Below are positions 13,146-27,000 of a stretch of 64,000 nucleotides of DNA, piece after piece. Positions within the stretch are counted from its first letter, which is position 1; every line of letters starts with the position of its first letter. Origin of the DNA: Ancylostoma caninum (taxonomy: Eukaryota; Nematoda; Chromadorea; Rhabditida; Ancylostomatidae). The notes under the pieces are model-generated. The model saw only the letters and a list, made by a program, of their open reading frames with translations. It had not been told where the DNA came from and did no database searches. Position numbers and translations under genes: made by a program. The stretch spans positions 1,116,001 to 1,180,000 of the forward strand of contig JBAJFG010000024.1 in the NCBI GenBank assembly GCA_037903475.1. Direction: 5' to 3'.

Positions 13146-13827
13146 TGCATACTGGTATGTATGCAACTTGAAACCTACAGGTGAAAAAAAATTAACCATT
13201 ACAGCACGTCAGTCAACAAACACAAAGAGTCCATGTTTCAGAATTGTTGAATTTTCTCAAATTTCGCGCCAACTCAGTGGTGGCACAGTGATCGCATCAA
13301 GAACACAGCTTCACGCAAAATTTTCAAGAGAGCAATTCCTGAGAGAGGAACGGTTCATTCTCTTCGCGATTACTCTATTTTGACTCTTTTTGGTGCACAA
13401 CATTATGGTAAAATGATGGTAAAATGGCTCACGAGATCTGAGTCGCTCTGAGACCCGCAGAACGTTCACAGAAGGGAACGGAAGCATCTAGTATAAGTCG
13501 ACTTTCACTGATGACGTCACAACTTTTAAACCAAAATATAAGGCAAAATTTGCTGCCAAAGGGGCACCAAGGATTCAGCAATTACTGCAATTTTGAGTGA
13601 AACACCATATATAGAATTTTACAGTGGTTCAAATCCGCTCGCAAACACAGCACCACACGGGTCTTGGCGCTCTGGTTGTCTGCGCATCCGCACTTATAGC
13701 ACCGCCCTCATCTTCGATCGTTCCTGAAGTGTTGCGCATGTGAACGGATTTGAAGGAGTTCCCTAGATTTCAGGCCAATACGACACCAACTGTCAAACAT
13801 TTTTTCACAGATTGAAATCTAAGGTAG

Positions 13828-14000
13828 AGGGACTCCATACCGCCGTGTGCAAGGGGCGGGACCGCGGCGCGGCGTGGTACTCGGATTGTTTGCTGCTGGC
13901 AGGAGCGAACAACCAGAGCCAAATGCAGAACCTCCGAGTCTCTGCCCAAAACAGTCGCGCCGCGGTCCCGCCCTTTGCACACCGCCGTTTGGAGTTCCCT
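13828..14000. mobile_element. Short inverted-repeat element (GGGCGGGACCGCG family), copy 2
   Basis: The left arm contains GTGTGCAAGGGGCGGGACCG and the right arm is its complement, ending GCCGTTTGGAGTTCCCT. TA dinucleotides lie near both edges. Same family as 4742-4914. The rest of 13.15-14.3 kb holds nothing else I can support. Confidence 0.75.
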
Positions 14001-14323
14001 GTATTTCAGTCAGTTTTCGATAACAGGACGTTGAATCAATCCATATTCTTGAAATATTTAAAATGTATTCATCATATATATGTACAGACAACTATGATCG
14101 ATATCCTGAATAACAACGACCTGTTTAAAGTATCAAAATGTTCAGCGAGAAGGCAGAGACGCAGAGGACTACTTTGAAAGCGGTGAGAGTGTTGTCTGGT
14201 CGTCTGCTCTCTGTCTCTGTGAAAATAGTACATCACTGAGAAGGAAAGTATGCTAATTTCTATATTTTTAGCGTTTTGTAATAAAAAGAACAACAAAAAC
14301 AAATAGATCAACGTGCAGATCGA

Positions 14324-17300
14324 CTATTGATTGGCATCCTTGACCTGCTCTTGTTCGTCTTGTATTTGTGGAATCTCCAGTGGAACTAGTCGCTTGTGGA
14401 ACACGGCTAGTGCTGCCAGAAGTACTGCCCACGTGGCGAATTGGAATATCCACACCACTTGGGGACCAAAGTACCAGAACATGTCCCTAAAACAAAGTTT
14501 TACAACTTGGAAAGCCGCGGGTTTCACAAAGCAGAAGACGTGCAGCAGCAGTTCTTTTAATTTTTACTCCGAGATGGAACGGGGATTTCTCTACTAAAAC
14601 GACTGAGACACAGATTTTGTGGGCGGAGCAAGCTCAGACTTGCGGCTCTGTCTTTCTCTGTGAGGTGAAGAGCAGCGAGAAATCCTTCCACGAAATATAA
14701 TACATAGTCGGTGAACAGAGCCAACGGTTTTATTATCACGTATTTCTTTTTGCACTTTTTCAGTTCATATCCATTTCATTTGACTTATTGTATCCAGGGG
14801 TTATTACTTGAAACATTAATTTACAAAAATATTCACTGCTCAGTGCACAGTTCAAAATAACCGTCTAAATACCGGAGAAGGAGGTTTAAGAAAACCCATT
14901 CTTGTTTTCTGGAATTCAAAACGTGCCGCGTACGGGGGCGTGGTATATCCATCACCTCTAAATTTCGCCTTCCCAACACGAAAAAATCCAAGAAATAATG
15001 TACAGAAATCACAAGCCAAAATTATTACAGAGCCCTAGTGTCAAGAATTTTTTTCCACTTATTTTATTTATTGTCAACGAATCTTTACAGTTCTTAGATG
15101 AATTCATTATTGAACCGAAAGTTGCCCGAGAGGTACAGTCGCGTGTCTTACAGTGTACGCCTAGGACTTTGTCTGCAATTACGGCTGCAACGTCGCTGGT
15201 GTCGCCCAGCTTATCAGCTGATTGGATCAAATTTTTAGACAATCCTCTGCAAGTTCGTGTACATGGTCTAATTCTTTTCTTCTTGATGTTCTCCTACTGT
15301 CAGTTAGTTACATCTCTTACCAGGTCTGCAACGTTCTCCCATGGCTGGAGCCAGCTGATTAGCCGTCCGACATCGCGCTGCCGCCGTAGTTGCAGACAAA
15401 GTCAAAAATGCACTCTCTAAGATACCCGACATAATACCATTCTAAGGATTATTCTTTTCAAAGGTCACTCGAAAACCATACTTTTTTTGTAATGTGTGAG
15501 AATTAAGTAAGTTCGGCTGAAGATCAGAATATCGATTGAATAATTATGGCGACAACTAATCGATAAATGCACTCACGTGACGGCCACAGGTCCGAGCACA
15601 CGACTACAACTTGCCAACAGTGTATTTATCCCATGCATTGTTCCTTGTCGACGAGGTCCCAGCACCTGGAACAGGTCAAATTTGTGACAAGTGACGTCAC
15701 TGCTTCCTGGGTGGAAAGTATTCGTGCACCAACCGCAATCCAGAGAATTCCTTATGAATTCTAATTTAAAAAGACAATCCCCAAAAATATCGGTAGATGG
15801 GGCATTGTTTACCTTCACATGCACTGTAGTAAAGTAAATATTGCGATATAAATAGCACCAGCTGACAGCCGGCTGGCACTATTCTCATCGGCGTCATATT
15901 AATCAAGTGATTGATGAGCCCAGATGTACTAGCGATAGCTGTTTCATGTATAGCAGCATTTGGGCGCTACACCTTTGTCAAGAGATTTACTGTCCAGTAT
16001 GTAGAAAAAACGAGTGAAACCGCGGGATTTTCGTGCAACAACCAGGGGATTTTCATGAAGAATTTTTTCATAAATTTAGCGAAAATTTTAATTGTCATGA
16101 AGGAAAATATAGATTTAAATATTCATAAAGATTATTGTAAAGGGAACTGGGGGATTTCCATGTTAAAGCCAGGGATTTCCATGGGGTAACATGGCTAAAC
16201 TTCGGTCATCAGTAGGCAAACAGAGCACTAAAGAGGAAGGGAGGAGATGTGGAATGACGGTGGGCAAAGGGTTGATAAACGGTGGTTTCACCGTGGGATA
16301 GACGACTTTGGAGTGCGTACCGTGGAATTGATAACAATGGCGGGCAAACGGTGGAATGAGTGGGGGCAGATGCTGTGCTCGGGGAATAATCGGGACGCAA
16401 CGGTGGTTCAACCGTCCGTTAGGGGTCCACCGTGGAACGAAAGCCCAGAAGAGAGGACCGCAAATTTCTCGCAGTGAATGTGAGCGACATGAAGCGAGTG
16501 TAGGCGAACCTAAGCGGCTGTAACGACAAGGATAGGTGAAAACAGAAAATGTATCTGATAAATGAGAGGACAGTGAAAATGAGCTGTTCGACTCGCAAAG
16601 AGTTTGAGAAGTTTTCTTTCTTTTTTTTTTGGTCACTTATTTATTCAGTTACCTAGTATTATATTATCATCCTCTCTACCATCTACTTACATACTTCCAT
16701 CCACTCGCTCATTCGTTTATTGTTGTTTTTTTGTCAAAATTAACTTACCCCTGAGTACATTGCTGCCAAATGCACATTCATCATAGCAAATCCAACACCA
16801 AACACGACTACATAAGATCCAGCGTAAAGCTGCCACGGTATCCTTGGCGTAGTTGCACACCAAGGCGAATGACATGCTAAAATAAAATCAATAAGCCGCA
16901 CGCCGCCGTGAAGCCGTGCGCTAGTAGCGGCTTCAGTGGATTTTTCCACAGATTTTTGGAAATCTGACTCGTGTAGACGTGACAAAGCCCTTTACCAACT
17001 TTCACACGCGTAAAAATCGATATATTGATTGTTCAGCGGCACGTATTACTACGATTGATTTATTAATGAGTAATGATTGATACTATACTTACCGTCACTT
17101 TCAATATTTCCAGGATAGAATGGCCATGAATACGTCGAGAATAAGAAAGCGACACAAACTAACACACCAATCAATACCCCAACACGATTGTCCACTCTGA
17201 AAAAGTCGATAATTGACTGATTTTTGTGTATAGGCATAAAATAGATGCACTATAAGGCTCTCACCGTTTCCCTAATTTCGTCCACACGTATGTGAGTAAG

Positions 17301-20300
17301 AAAGCGAAACCTATTAAACCAGACAGCGATACGAGAACGGAGTTGAACTGAGTGGTTTCCGTTCGGGTAAGATCGAACATTTGTTGAGTGTACATGGAGC
17401 CAATTCTGAAGATCAAAGATCAGTAATCAATACTTCATGTAGAAATCAATAAAACAGATAGAATTCTGGAAATGATGATAATTTCAAGCCGCCTGGAAGA
17501 GAAATAGAATAGAGTCGATGATTACTGGCCGTAATCGAGAAATTGGCGAGGCAGAAAAGAGGATTGGTCTGTTTTTGCATCTCAGCACGTGACACGCGAC
17601 GCGACCGCACGCGCCGTGCGATGGAAGAGAGGCTGCGCGTTTTTAAAAGACCGGTAACTTGTAGGAACGCGCTTTTTTCCTATATACTTCTCAAAATCTC
17701 AGAACTAATTCAAAATAAAATTTAAGAAACAAAAAAAAATAAAATGAAGGATAATTTTTTATTTTCTCTAGTATTTGTACAATTTTCACGCCACATCTAA
17801 TGCTTGCTTCCAGAGAAGCAGGGCACTCTCTGCGTCTCTGTCTTCCTCAACTCTTCGGTTTTCTCCATCGCCTACAGTATACCTGTACTTCACAGGTCAC
17901 ATTTTTCACTTGGGGCTTGTCTGCTTGCCTCCATTTTAACCGAGTCAGAGACGTAGGGTAGACTTACGTTTCCATATTGGCGTAAATGAACATTTGCACC
18001 ATTTTGGCGAATATACAACAGAATACCGCCACTTTGTCGAAAGGAGGTAGAGAGATGGAGAATTGCGTGCCTAAACATATATGATTACATGCGTCATGCA
18101 CGCTTCGTCAATCAATAATTCACAGAAATTATGACCATTTATTGATTGCGGGTGTTTTACTCGCACAAGTGAAGACAAAAAAAATCAATAAATGCGCCGC
18201 CGCACGTAAATGCACGCGTGATATTGATTACTATTGATTGATTCGTCGATGTGAAGCGATATTATAAGTACCTGTGCTGACCACACTGTCTCGCTTTCCC
18301 TCGCGGAACATCGGCGCTTCTTTGAAGAAAAATGCCATAATAATTAGTGAGACACCAACAAGGACGTTCGCGACGATAGCAGGCATAGTATACATATTGA
18401 TTTGTAGAAGGCCGACGCTGCTACCCGGATAACTGAGTGGAGAGAAAATCAGCTGAAAACCTGCAATTTGGAGATTAGGGGTGTTGTCAACTGTTCGCTC
18501 CATACATTTGGGTGCTGCAAATCGTATGGACATTTCCTCCACTATGGAATGAAAAAAAACCAATTTCATGAGCGAATTTGCCCTAAGTGCAAAATTCTAT
18601 TGACAAGATGATCCGAAAAAAATCAATATTTACCTGGTCCCAACGCAATTCCTAAGCAAAAAGCTCCGTCAAATAGCGCAGCCGCTGTCGAGCGATCCTC
18701 AGCTGCCGCAGCGTACGTCCAATAAGTGGGCAACAAAGAATTACCACCTGAAGTATAGGTATCGATTGATCTGTCGTAGTTTTGACATAATAGTACAAAC
18801 CTGCAGCTATTCCAGCCAGGAACCTAGCCACGCCCATCGAATATCTGCCGTATCCGGGGAAATTGTGCAGGAACATGTACATAAAATTTGTAGTGAGCAT
18901 AAGAACCATGGAAGTCATCGATGGAATGCGAATGCAACCGAGCTGAAGAGTTTATGGGTATTGTTTGTAATCTGTCAACTTTTCATTTTTTTTTCAAAAA
19001 TTACGTAATTATCCAAAAATTATATGCTTTATTGTTATTTTTACTTGTTTTCTTTTCAATGACGAATGATCTCAATGACGCCCCGCCCCTCACCTTATTC
19101 GACCAATAGCCGAAGAGCGGTGCAGACCCGGCAATGCCAATACTGTAAGCGGCACTGATAAACGCATAATCTTGCATGGTAGCGTTGCCATCTATCTGCA
19201 AATTATCGATTTATTTTATCGATTTTCTCCCGACAAAAGATGACTAACCGCGCACCTCTTGCAGAAACGGCCATAATGAGGCGAAATAAACGGTGAATTG
19301 GATTCGTGTCAACAATATAACAACCATAATCATACGTATCGATTTCCAATCAGTGTCTCGTGACGTTACACTATCGATCGTTGATGTGTTCTCTTCCGTG
19401 GATGTTTCCTCCTTGAAGGCTGGTACGCCAAAACTGAAATACGGACGATTTTTTCCCGGTATTGCACAGGACCACCGTAGGACAACTTTTCCTGGAACCA
19501 ACCTAAAGGAGTTCCTCGACTCCTCAATCGTCGGTAACTCCGGAAATCGCGGTGTCTTTGGGGTCCGCGGCGATATCGGGGTCCGCGGTGTGCGCGGGGT
19601 TTTCGGCGAGGCAAAGTCGAATGCCGTTTCAAACGAGAAAATGCTCCTTGGAGTAGGTGCAGAACCATGACTGACGGATCGAGCGAACCTAGATCAAATA
19701 TGAAAAAATCAATCGATAATGCTGAAAGATGTTCCAAGAAGCTCACCTTGGGCGTCCTTTAACAACAGCTGGGCTGTTCGGTAAGTCGAATGAGAATACA
19801 GAGCATGGAGTACATGGTGAGGGCTCAGGGATATATAGTGTTGAAGGGAGTCGAAGTCGTTGTGGGCGGTCCGCCCGTTTGAGAAGACGTGCGCGTTCAT
19901 GTCTGCAATTGCGGACTTTCAAGAAAATTGTCGTTTGCCTTGGATTTGATAATTTTTGAACCAACAGGAATGTTGTTGAGGTGTTTAAAAGGCAAAGAAA
20001 AATCCAAATTGAACAGAAATTCATTTTACACAAAAGTAGGCACGAGAGAATTTCCCCATTTCATTTTTTATTCATTAATTTTTTCATTTTTTATTTCTGT
20101 TTTTGACGCATATTTTGATTTTTCATTGCTTGAAATAAATCTGCCTTGAAAATTCATCCAGAATTCTAGATAAAAACCTCCAACTTTGGGAACGACTCCA
20201 AAAATTTCTAGTGGCTCCAAAAAATAAAGCTTCTTGTAGTATGATTCCCCCATCATCCTACATTTTTTGTATTTATTGATTTTATTGATTGGTTTGCTAT

Positions 20301-20372
20301 TCAATGCAAGCCTAATACATACGTGCTATTTACATCCTTGACATGCAAATTGGCGGCTGATTCGTCCGCCAT
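14324..20372 (-). CDS. MFSD8: MFSD8/CLN7-like lysosomal MFS transporter (about 14 exons)
   Basis: Multi-pass major facilitator protein of the CLN7 family, which in animals acts in the lysosomal membrane. Exons chain in phase from ATG at 20372 (14 nt after a TTTCAG acceptor) to TAG at 14324, about 610 aa. Family landmarks in order: RIQFTVYFASLWPFLQE (TM1); SAAYSIGIAGSAPLFGYWSN (TM2 and the loop after it); YSMGVARFLAGIAAG; AALFDGAFCLGIALGP; LLQINMYTMPAIVANVLV; ACHSPWC in a luminal loop; VLGPRRQGTMHG; GPVAVTDMFWYFGPQVVWIF. Most of these align closely with remembered human CLN7 segments. The N-terminus before TM1 is long, about 180 aa, and proline-rich with repeated TP/SP motifs; human CLN7 has a much shorter one. 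Large introns hold MITEs and low-complexity sequence. The family call is secure; a few borders may be off by 1-2 nt. Confidence 0.9.
15152..15415. mobile_element. MITE with CTTTGTCTGCAAT terminal repeats, copy 2 (intronic)
   Basis: Left GACTTTGTCTGCAATTACGG and right GTAGTTGCAGACAAAGTC are inverted, and inner arms around ATCAGCTGATTGG also pair. It sits in the last intron of the MFSD8-like gene. A 140-codon plus-strand open frame here is an artefact of the element. Confidence 0.7.
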
Positions 20373-22839
20373 ATCTATCAATTGATCTGAAATGAAAATA
20401 AAATTTAGGTTATTAAAGCTAAGGTTATTTTCACTGGCCAGTTTTTGAAGCTAGAACTGTAATAAACCATCGGTAAATCGCTACGAAAAAGAAAGGAACG
20501 ATGACAAATGAACGGAAAATCAATAAATCAATATGATCCTGGATGCTCAGCCTGTTGATCAATCACTTGACTGATGCTGTCATTGAATAGAGGTGATTCC
20601 TTGAAGGGAAACTCTTGAAATCACTGATACGCGTGTTTTGTTCATTAGCAATAAACACTGATAAGGTCGTATGACGAACTATGGTTCTTTCGTAAATCAG
20701 AGATCTGAACTATGCTTAAAGAAATACATGGAAAAGTTCACCATTCGTTCAATTTTGTCTTCGATTATAAATATAGGATTACGTACTAACATAGAATAAT
20801 ATACATTTGATATTGATGTAAAAATTATTACATTGTGTAGATCAAATGAGAATACAGAGTAGTCGACAAAAGTAAGCATTCAGAATAAAAATGTACCAAT
20901 ATCACAAAACGAAATAATATATATTAATACGTACTAACACGTAATAAGTACATGTAATCAAATGAGAATAGAATACAGAGTAGTAATTGAAAGTCAGCTT
21001 CCAGAATACAGTTCTTTTTCCATTTTTGGTCCCACAAATGAATACACTAAAAGTGTAAATGGAGTTCAAAAACCACTTAATTCAAAAAAAAGCAAATGTT
21101 CCTACCGCGAAAACAACTGAATTTGAAAGGAAATTTTGCTAGTTAAGATCTTGAGAATTTCATTTTCTGAGATGTTCACGTGCTGGGGAAGAGCTGTCGC
21201 GAGAAAAAAAAAACGAATTAACATGAAATTTAGGCACAAACTACACATGGCCACTACATTTTATGACCTCGGAACGTTTTCAATTACAGAGGTCTCTACT
21301 GTGCCACGCCCACTGGCCGTCATTCTGCTGCAGAATTCCAGAAAAGGGCAGATGTGGCCCTTTTTGCCGGAAAAGATAGCTGGAGAGGTATTACAGAAAA
21401 GAGGCCGTAGGCACTATAGGCGCAAAAATTCGACTATCCTAAATTTTGAAACAGACCATAGCAAAGCGGTCAATTTGCTCGACTACAGCGCTCTGGCTCG
21501 AGGATCCTGGAACCTAAGCATTTTAACTTTCGCAAACGAACATCTCCTCGAAGCTGAGCGTGGTAGAAACTATATACTAAACTATCACGGCTGCTGGGAC
21601 AATAAATGTGACGGTTTCTCCCAGAGGCGTGCGTTAGTCGCGCGTCAGACGCACGTATTCATTCTCGACAAATATTTCATGGACGGAGCATGTTCATCTG
21701 GATCAAAATCCCGCACGGGACGCGACGCTCCAAACGCTGCGTCTCCCTTACGTCAGGGCTACATCAGTGGCACGACTCTCCTCATCCTTCATTATAACGA
21801 CGCAAGCACGCCTAACGCACGCGCGAAGTCTAAATTGCCCCTCCATTGCTCTCGTTGTTTTTATTGCTACTGTTGTGCACCTGTCGATCCTATCATAATA
21901 CTATCCTACTATTTCATGCCTACTGTTACACCTATGGTTGACCACCAAATTCTTGACCGTGATAAACTCCGCCCCTTTTTGTAACAACCCCCCAAAACAC
22001 CCTCCAACTCTGTCCATAACATGTCAACCCAAGTCAATGCGATCAGCTGATTGGGACAATCCCGTCCTCTCTTCAACATCGAACAAAGCAACAAAAATAT
22101 CGATAATCTTAGACGATGGTAGAAAACAGCCTTTCTAGGCGTGGGCCAAGCTGCAAATATCCTGTTACTAAGTGAAGAAATTATTTTACGGCATGGGTTG
22201 GAATTTGCACAAGCCTTATATCTTGAGCGATAACGAACTATGCACTATTACAGCGGATGCACCTCCCTTCTCGTGGATGAGTCATCGTGAAATGACATGT
22301 TTGCGACAATATGATTGTTTACATCAGTGGTAGATTGATTAAACGAACAAATGAATGATTACAAAGCACAATGAACAAAATTAAAAAGATACACTTCTCA
22401 ATAATCAAGAAGTCGAAAAGTTCTGCAGTGAAAATATGAAAGGAAAAGAGGAAAAAGGACTTAAGAGGGACAGGAATGAAAAAACTGAAAAGAAGGTAGG
22501 AATTTACGAAAGAATCGGTAGGACTACGCTATAGATACGGGTCGAAATGAAGGGCATGAGAATATCGCAAGAAAATTACAGCCATCAGGTTCAAGGAAAA
22601 GCCAAGGTGAGAGCACTTATGAGCGAGTGAAAGAGACCAGAATGAGAGAGAGGGAAATCGAAAGTAAAAGCGAGAAGAAGTTTTTTTAAAGAAAGGAAGA
22701 AAGAAGGAAAGGGAGAATGCAAGGAAAGAAGAGATGGGGAGTTAATCAGGGATGACAAGTGACAAAGTGACATATTTGCCGTGAAAATACCGCGTGGTAG
22801 CCATGTACGCTTTGCGTTTTGCTACATACAGTCCGGCAG
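20373..22839. other. Gene-poor stretch with one unexplained long open frame
   Basis: It lies upstream of the MFSD8-like gene. It holds a 282-codon plus-strand open frame at 21136-21984 whose first codon is TTG. The translation shows no domain I recognise and is interrupted by a segment (about 21625-21660) resembling the GCGCGTCAGACGCACG part of a dispersed MITE. I therefore do not call it a gene. Purine-rich sequence (GAAAGGAAGAAAG type) fills about 22430-22760. Confidence 0.45.
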
Positions 22840-24035
22840 CCACTGCAAATGGGCGCCGGCGGGCGCCGGCCGCCGCCACCCTCCGGCGCCCCGGTATTAA
22901 TGAGCTATAAATCACTCGAGCTCGGGAGAAAGCGAAGAAAAATACAATTTTAGTCCATAGTAGACAGGGTAGATAAGCCTAACCCTATGCTTAGGAATGG
23001 GTTTAAGGCTTAGAGTTAGGCTTCACAGGAGTGGCCCCACCCAACTCACTTTTCACCTAAATTTCTAAGATAAACTACGATAAGTGTAAGTGTAAGTAAT
23101 AGTGGACACTATTTGTACGTTGCATCGCGTGCGTGCATAGCTCAGTGGGTTAAGCGAATTATCGACGTTGTGGTGGTCAGGGGATCGAATCCTGCCCTGT
23201 GCCCCGTTTTGCAAATACATATAGTATGCTGCCTACGACTGCTGCAGTTATCTAACAAACTCCAACATAAAAAGTAGTCCGGATGGCTCAGTGGTTCGAG
23301 CGGCAGATTGCAATCTGTCCCTATCGCTGGTTCCACTCCGTTGGAGATCCAGAGTTAAGTATCGCAGTGTTTGGGGTTCACTGCTTGGAACGTCCCCCGT
23401 GATCTCCTTCGGGTAGTCCAGGAAGGCATCCGGCAACGTTTTGCATAAATTTCGAAGATAAACTACGATAAGTGTAAGTGTAATAGTAATAGTGTAAGTA
23501 ATAGTGAAAAACCACTTTTTCAAAGTTGAGGGAAACCGGGAGAGAGTAACTCCGCCGTAAAGGACTGCTCCACGAAAGATAAATGACAGCGGTAGAACTA
23601 CTTCGCAATGGATATGGAACAGTTTGTACGGATTTCAATTATTTCTGAGGATCCCGAATTGGATGAGCTTTATTATTCAGATGGGATAACTGAAGTACTG
23701 TGTCCATCTATAGAAGAATAACGGCCATTTTTGTATTCGCGAAGCAGTGTACTATAGCAGAAAATGGAAGAGTTGGCTTCGCTTATTGTGTATTCAGAAA
23801 TCTTTCCCCATGAAAATCACAAAAATGAAAAAACGTGAAAGTTGTGAAAATGGTCCCCTGCTTTATAGCCTTAACATATCCACTGCACTCTGTCTACTAT
23901 GGACTAAAATTGTATTTTTTACTTTAATTTTCTTCGCTTTCTCCCAAGCTCGAGTGATTTATAGCTCATTAATGCCGAGACGCCGGAGGGTGGTGGCGGC
24001 CGGCTCCCGCCACCCTCCGGCGCCCCGGTATTAAC
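22840..24035. repeat. Composite element: GC-rich inverted ends around a dimeric tRNA-SINE
   Basis: Left (about 22840-22975) and right (about 23885-24020) ends are inverted copies of each other, sharing the GGCGCCCCGGTATTAATGAG region, TATAAATCACTCGAG and TAGTCCATAGTAGACAG. Between them is one dimeric tRNA-like SINE unit (heads near 23136 and 23281) and the same 3' body as at 12601-13145. A small extra palindrome (GGAGGGTGGTGGCGGCCGG and complement) sits at 23985-24025. The layout suggests a transposable unit that captured a SINE, or a SINE inserted between MITE arms. Confidence 0.7.
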
Positions 24036-27000
24036 GAGATCCGCAAATCTTTGCTTAATTTTTTTTTGTCAAATTCATGATAGGAAGAGTGTATGTATTT
24101 GACATGTTCATTACGAATTTGATATTTATATGTTTCAGTTATCAAGGGTTCATTACGAATTTGATATTTATATTCTTTTGCAGAATTATGGCATTGATAC
24201 TGTAGAAACTGTTGATAGCTGGCAGTGGCGGTTGCAGACAGGGGAAGGAGCGTGAGAGTGAGAAGAAAGGTAGCGTCTCCATCCATAAAGGGACCCGGAC
24301 GTCCGAAATTTTGAAAATATTCAAAAATTGACTTAGGATCCAATTACTGGAAATGACTTCCGAAGGTTACATTGGTGAATCAAAAATAAATCAATGCAAG
24401 ATGTTCGTATTCATGCTTCATGAGATAATTCCAAAAAATTTCTACTAATTTCTCGTGGTGAAGGAGCTAACTTTAAACTACGGCTGTTACCCATTACTAA
24501 TTAAAAACCAATAGAAAGTATAGTAAAATAGATAAAGAGGGAAGAAGAAGGGAAGAAAGGCACTGGAGAAACGAAAAAAAAGTAGAAGTAAGAGAACGAA
24601 AGGTTGACGTCGATGTACACACACATTTTGAAAGTGGAGCAGAGTGAGATGAAATTACTGAAGGAAAACCAGAAAAGAGAAAACGAAGAAAGTGGAGGAT
24701 TGAGAATGCTACAGATGAGAGCAACGGAAAAAAAAAGAGAGCGGGAGAACTAAGGAATAGAGAAGGACCAAATCCAGAGAATGAAGAAAAAAGAGGACGA
24801 ACTGAGACAGAATGAAAGCGAATGGAAATACCGGAGCGGACGGTAAAGATCACTTGTTTGAAGATAAGAGGAAAGGAATAAGGAAGATGAAAAATAGGAA
24901 TGGAGAAGGGATAAATAACTCACAGCAATTTTTTTCGAACTAGGATAAATAGCTCACAGCAAATTTTTTTCTAACTAAACAGCAAACTAAAGTGTTGAAA
25001 GTATAGAAGCAAAGGAAAGTCATTTTTTTATGGTAAAACGGTCATGTCCTAGAGAACCTAATCTACACAAAGGATGCCTCTACTGTATGCCTGCCCCATT
25101 CTGCAATTATGGACCAACACAAAGTACTGTGAGAAACTTCCCGTTCCCGGACTTCCGGTGACACAGTCAGTGAGCAATCCCTATGATAAATGTTTGATTT
25201 CGAGGGTATCGTCTTCTGTTCACTCCGCCCCTTCGATGTCGATGATTTGTTGTCGCACATGGACCGAACAGGTTCGCTGGGGACTGCGCGCGCGTATGAT
25301 AATTGATTATCACTTGATGACCGTATCATGTTCATACAAGGAATGTTATACGGGAGTTCCGCTGATCAGGTCATTTGTGACATATCAAGGCCCTTTGGAC
25401 TGGTCGTCTTGATCTGGAGCGGTGGTGATGTAGGGTCAGCGGTCAGCGTCGATTAGCTCGTCAGAGAATCCAAGAAAATTCAAGCTCCGCCTCCATAGCT
25501 CTTTAACTGGTGGATCGGTCCTTGATCTATTCATTTATTTAGTTGGTTCTTGACAGTGGTTGATAGCGATTCTGCATCTCATCGACACGCTAAATCCAGG
25601 GGTATAAGTAAATTTCCTCAAAATGGCCTCTGAACCCGTCTTTAGGGACCGGGTCTGTAACAGTTTGCTAACCCGAGTTGACGTGTGAAGCCGTTGATCT
25701 TATAGATTGGACATGTTAATACAAGTTGGCCAACGCCGCAGACGTGGCAGGCAGCCAGCCCAGCATGGAGCGCTCCGCCTCCGGGCTCCAAGATGTGGTC
25801 AGTTCGACCCCTTCAAAAATGAGGCTTTCGTCGCTTTTGAGCCTATTGAGCTAGTATAAACATGGCCGGAAGATCTAGAATGTATCCATACCTCCAACAG
25901 GCGGAATGATGTGGGCCTCTGCCTTTAACTGGATCTACAAGAGCTAAATCTGACCAAGAAACGAATGGCGGCCAATTATGTTTTTTTTCTACATATTATC
26001 AATTACCGAGCATAAGACGCAGAGCAACCGATTCGATCCGCCTTACAACGTCCCCGAATTCATTACTTTTCTGAGATATTAACCCTAGAGTAGCCTAGGC
26101 CACGCGCACTTTACAACATACGCATACAAAATGGATAAAATGTAGACAAATTCGCGGATTCGACGATTCAGTTCTTAAATAGTGAACTTGCTTACATGCA
26201 CTTGGAAAACTCAAAAATGGGAATCTTTAATAGTGGTAATATGAACCCTAACCCCCCGCCCTCTCCCCCGTCCATCTGCCGGCCTAATGTCCAAACCATC
26301 ACGCTCTTTCTATTCGCGATATGATGTTTTTTTTTTCTTTTTTTTTCAAACATATTCAAGACTATCTTGTTATCATTTATATTTAGCTTCCGTTTTATAC
26401 CGAGAATCCGTTGACCATAGTTTTTGTTCAGCGGATGGCAGAGACGCAGAGGTCGTCCAAATCGTACCGATCAATACCTATCTTTTACATTGACTAATCA
26501 TATATTAGCTAGAACACGTCTCGAACATAGCCTCCCAACAGGACATGCTTTTCTACTCATTTTTTAATAGTTCTTTTCCAAGACTCACTGCTTCTCCTTT
26601 CATAAGCTCTGGACATCTGTCACAAATTCTCTAGATGCTGTGATCAGAATGTATGTAGACAAAATAGTCTTCCCACCCGTATACTCATCGGCGGAAGTGT
26701 CTCGCCCGAGCAACCGGTTCTTGCTGCTATTTTCAGCAACAAACACCACGATAATCGTAACGGAAGCGGGCGATGATCGATGACGTCACTGTGCCGGGAG
26801 CACATTTTGATCTACTAACTGAACTAGTGTGCACAATGAGAAGCTACTTTTATTACTGAGTCATTTATTTATACAAACACTAGCAGCATGGAACTACTTC
26901 AATTATTACAGTAGATGAAATCGAGTCAGGACCAACACAATCACAGCACGGACATTATCACATTCAGCACACCGGTAATATTCACTTAATAAGCTATTTC

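Noticed and set aside
14998..15420. 140-codon plus-strand open frame
   Set aside because: Mostly coincides with a MITE in an MFSD8-like intron on the opposite strand.
16163..16636. 157-codon minus-strand open frame
   Set aside because: It lies inside an MFSD8-like intron, is proline/serine-rich low-complexity sequence and has no family similarity or splice support.
25063..25412. Overlapping 90- and 112-codon open frames on opposite strands
   Set aside because: No domain, no splice partners and no codon pattern favouring either strand.
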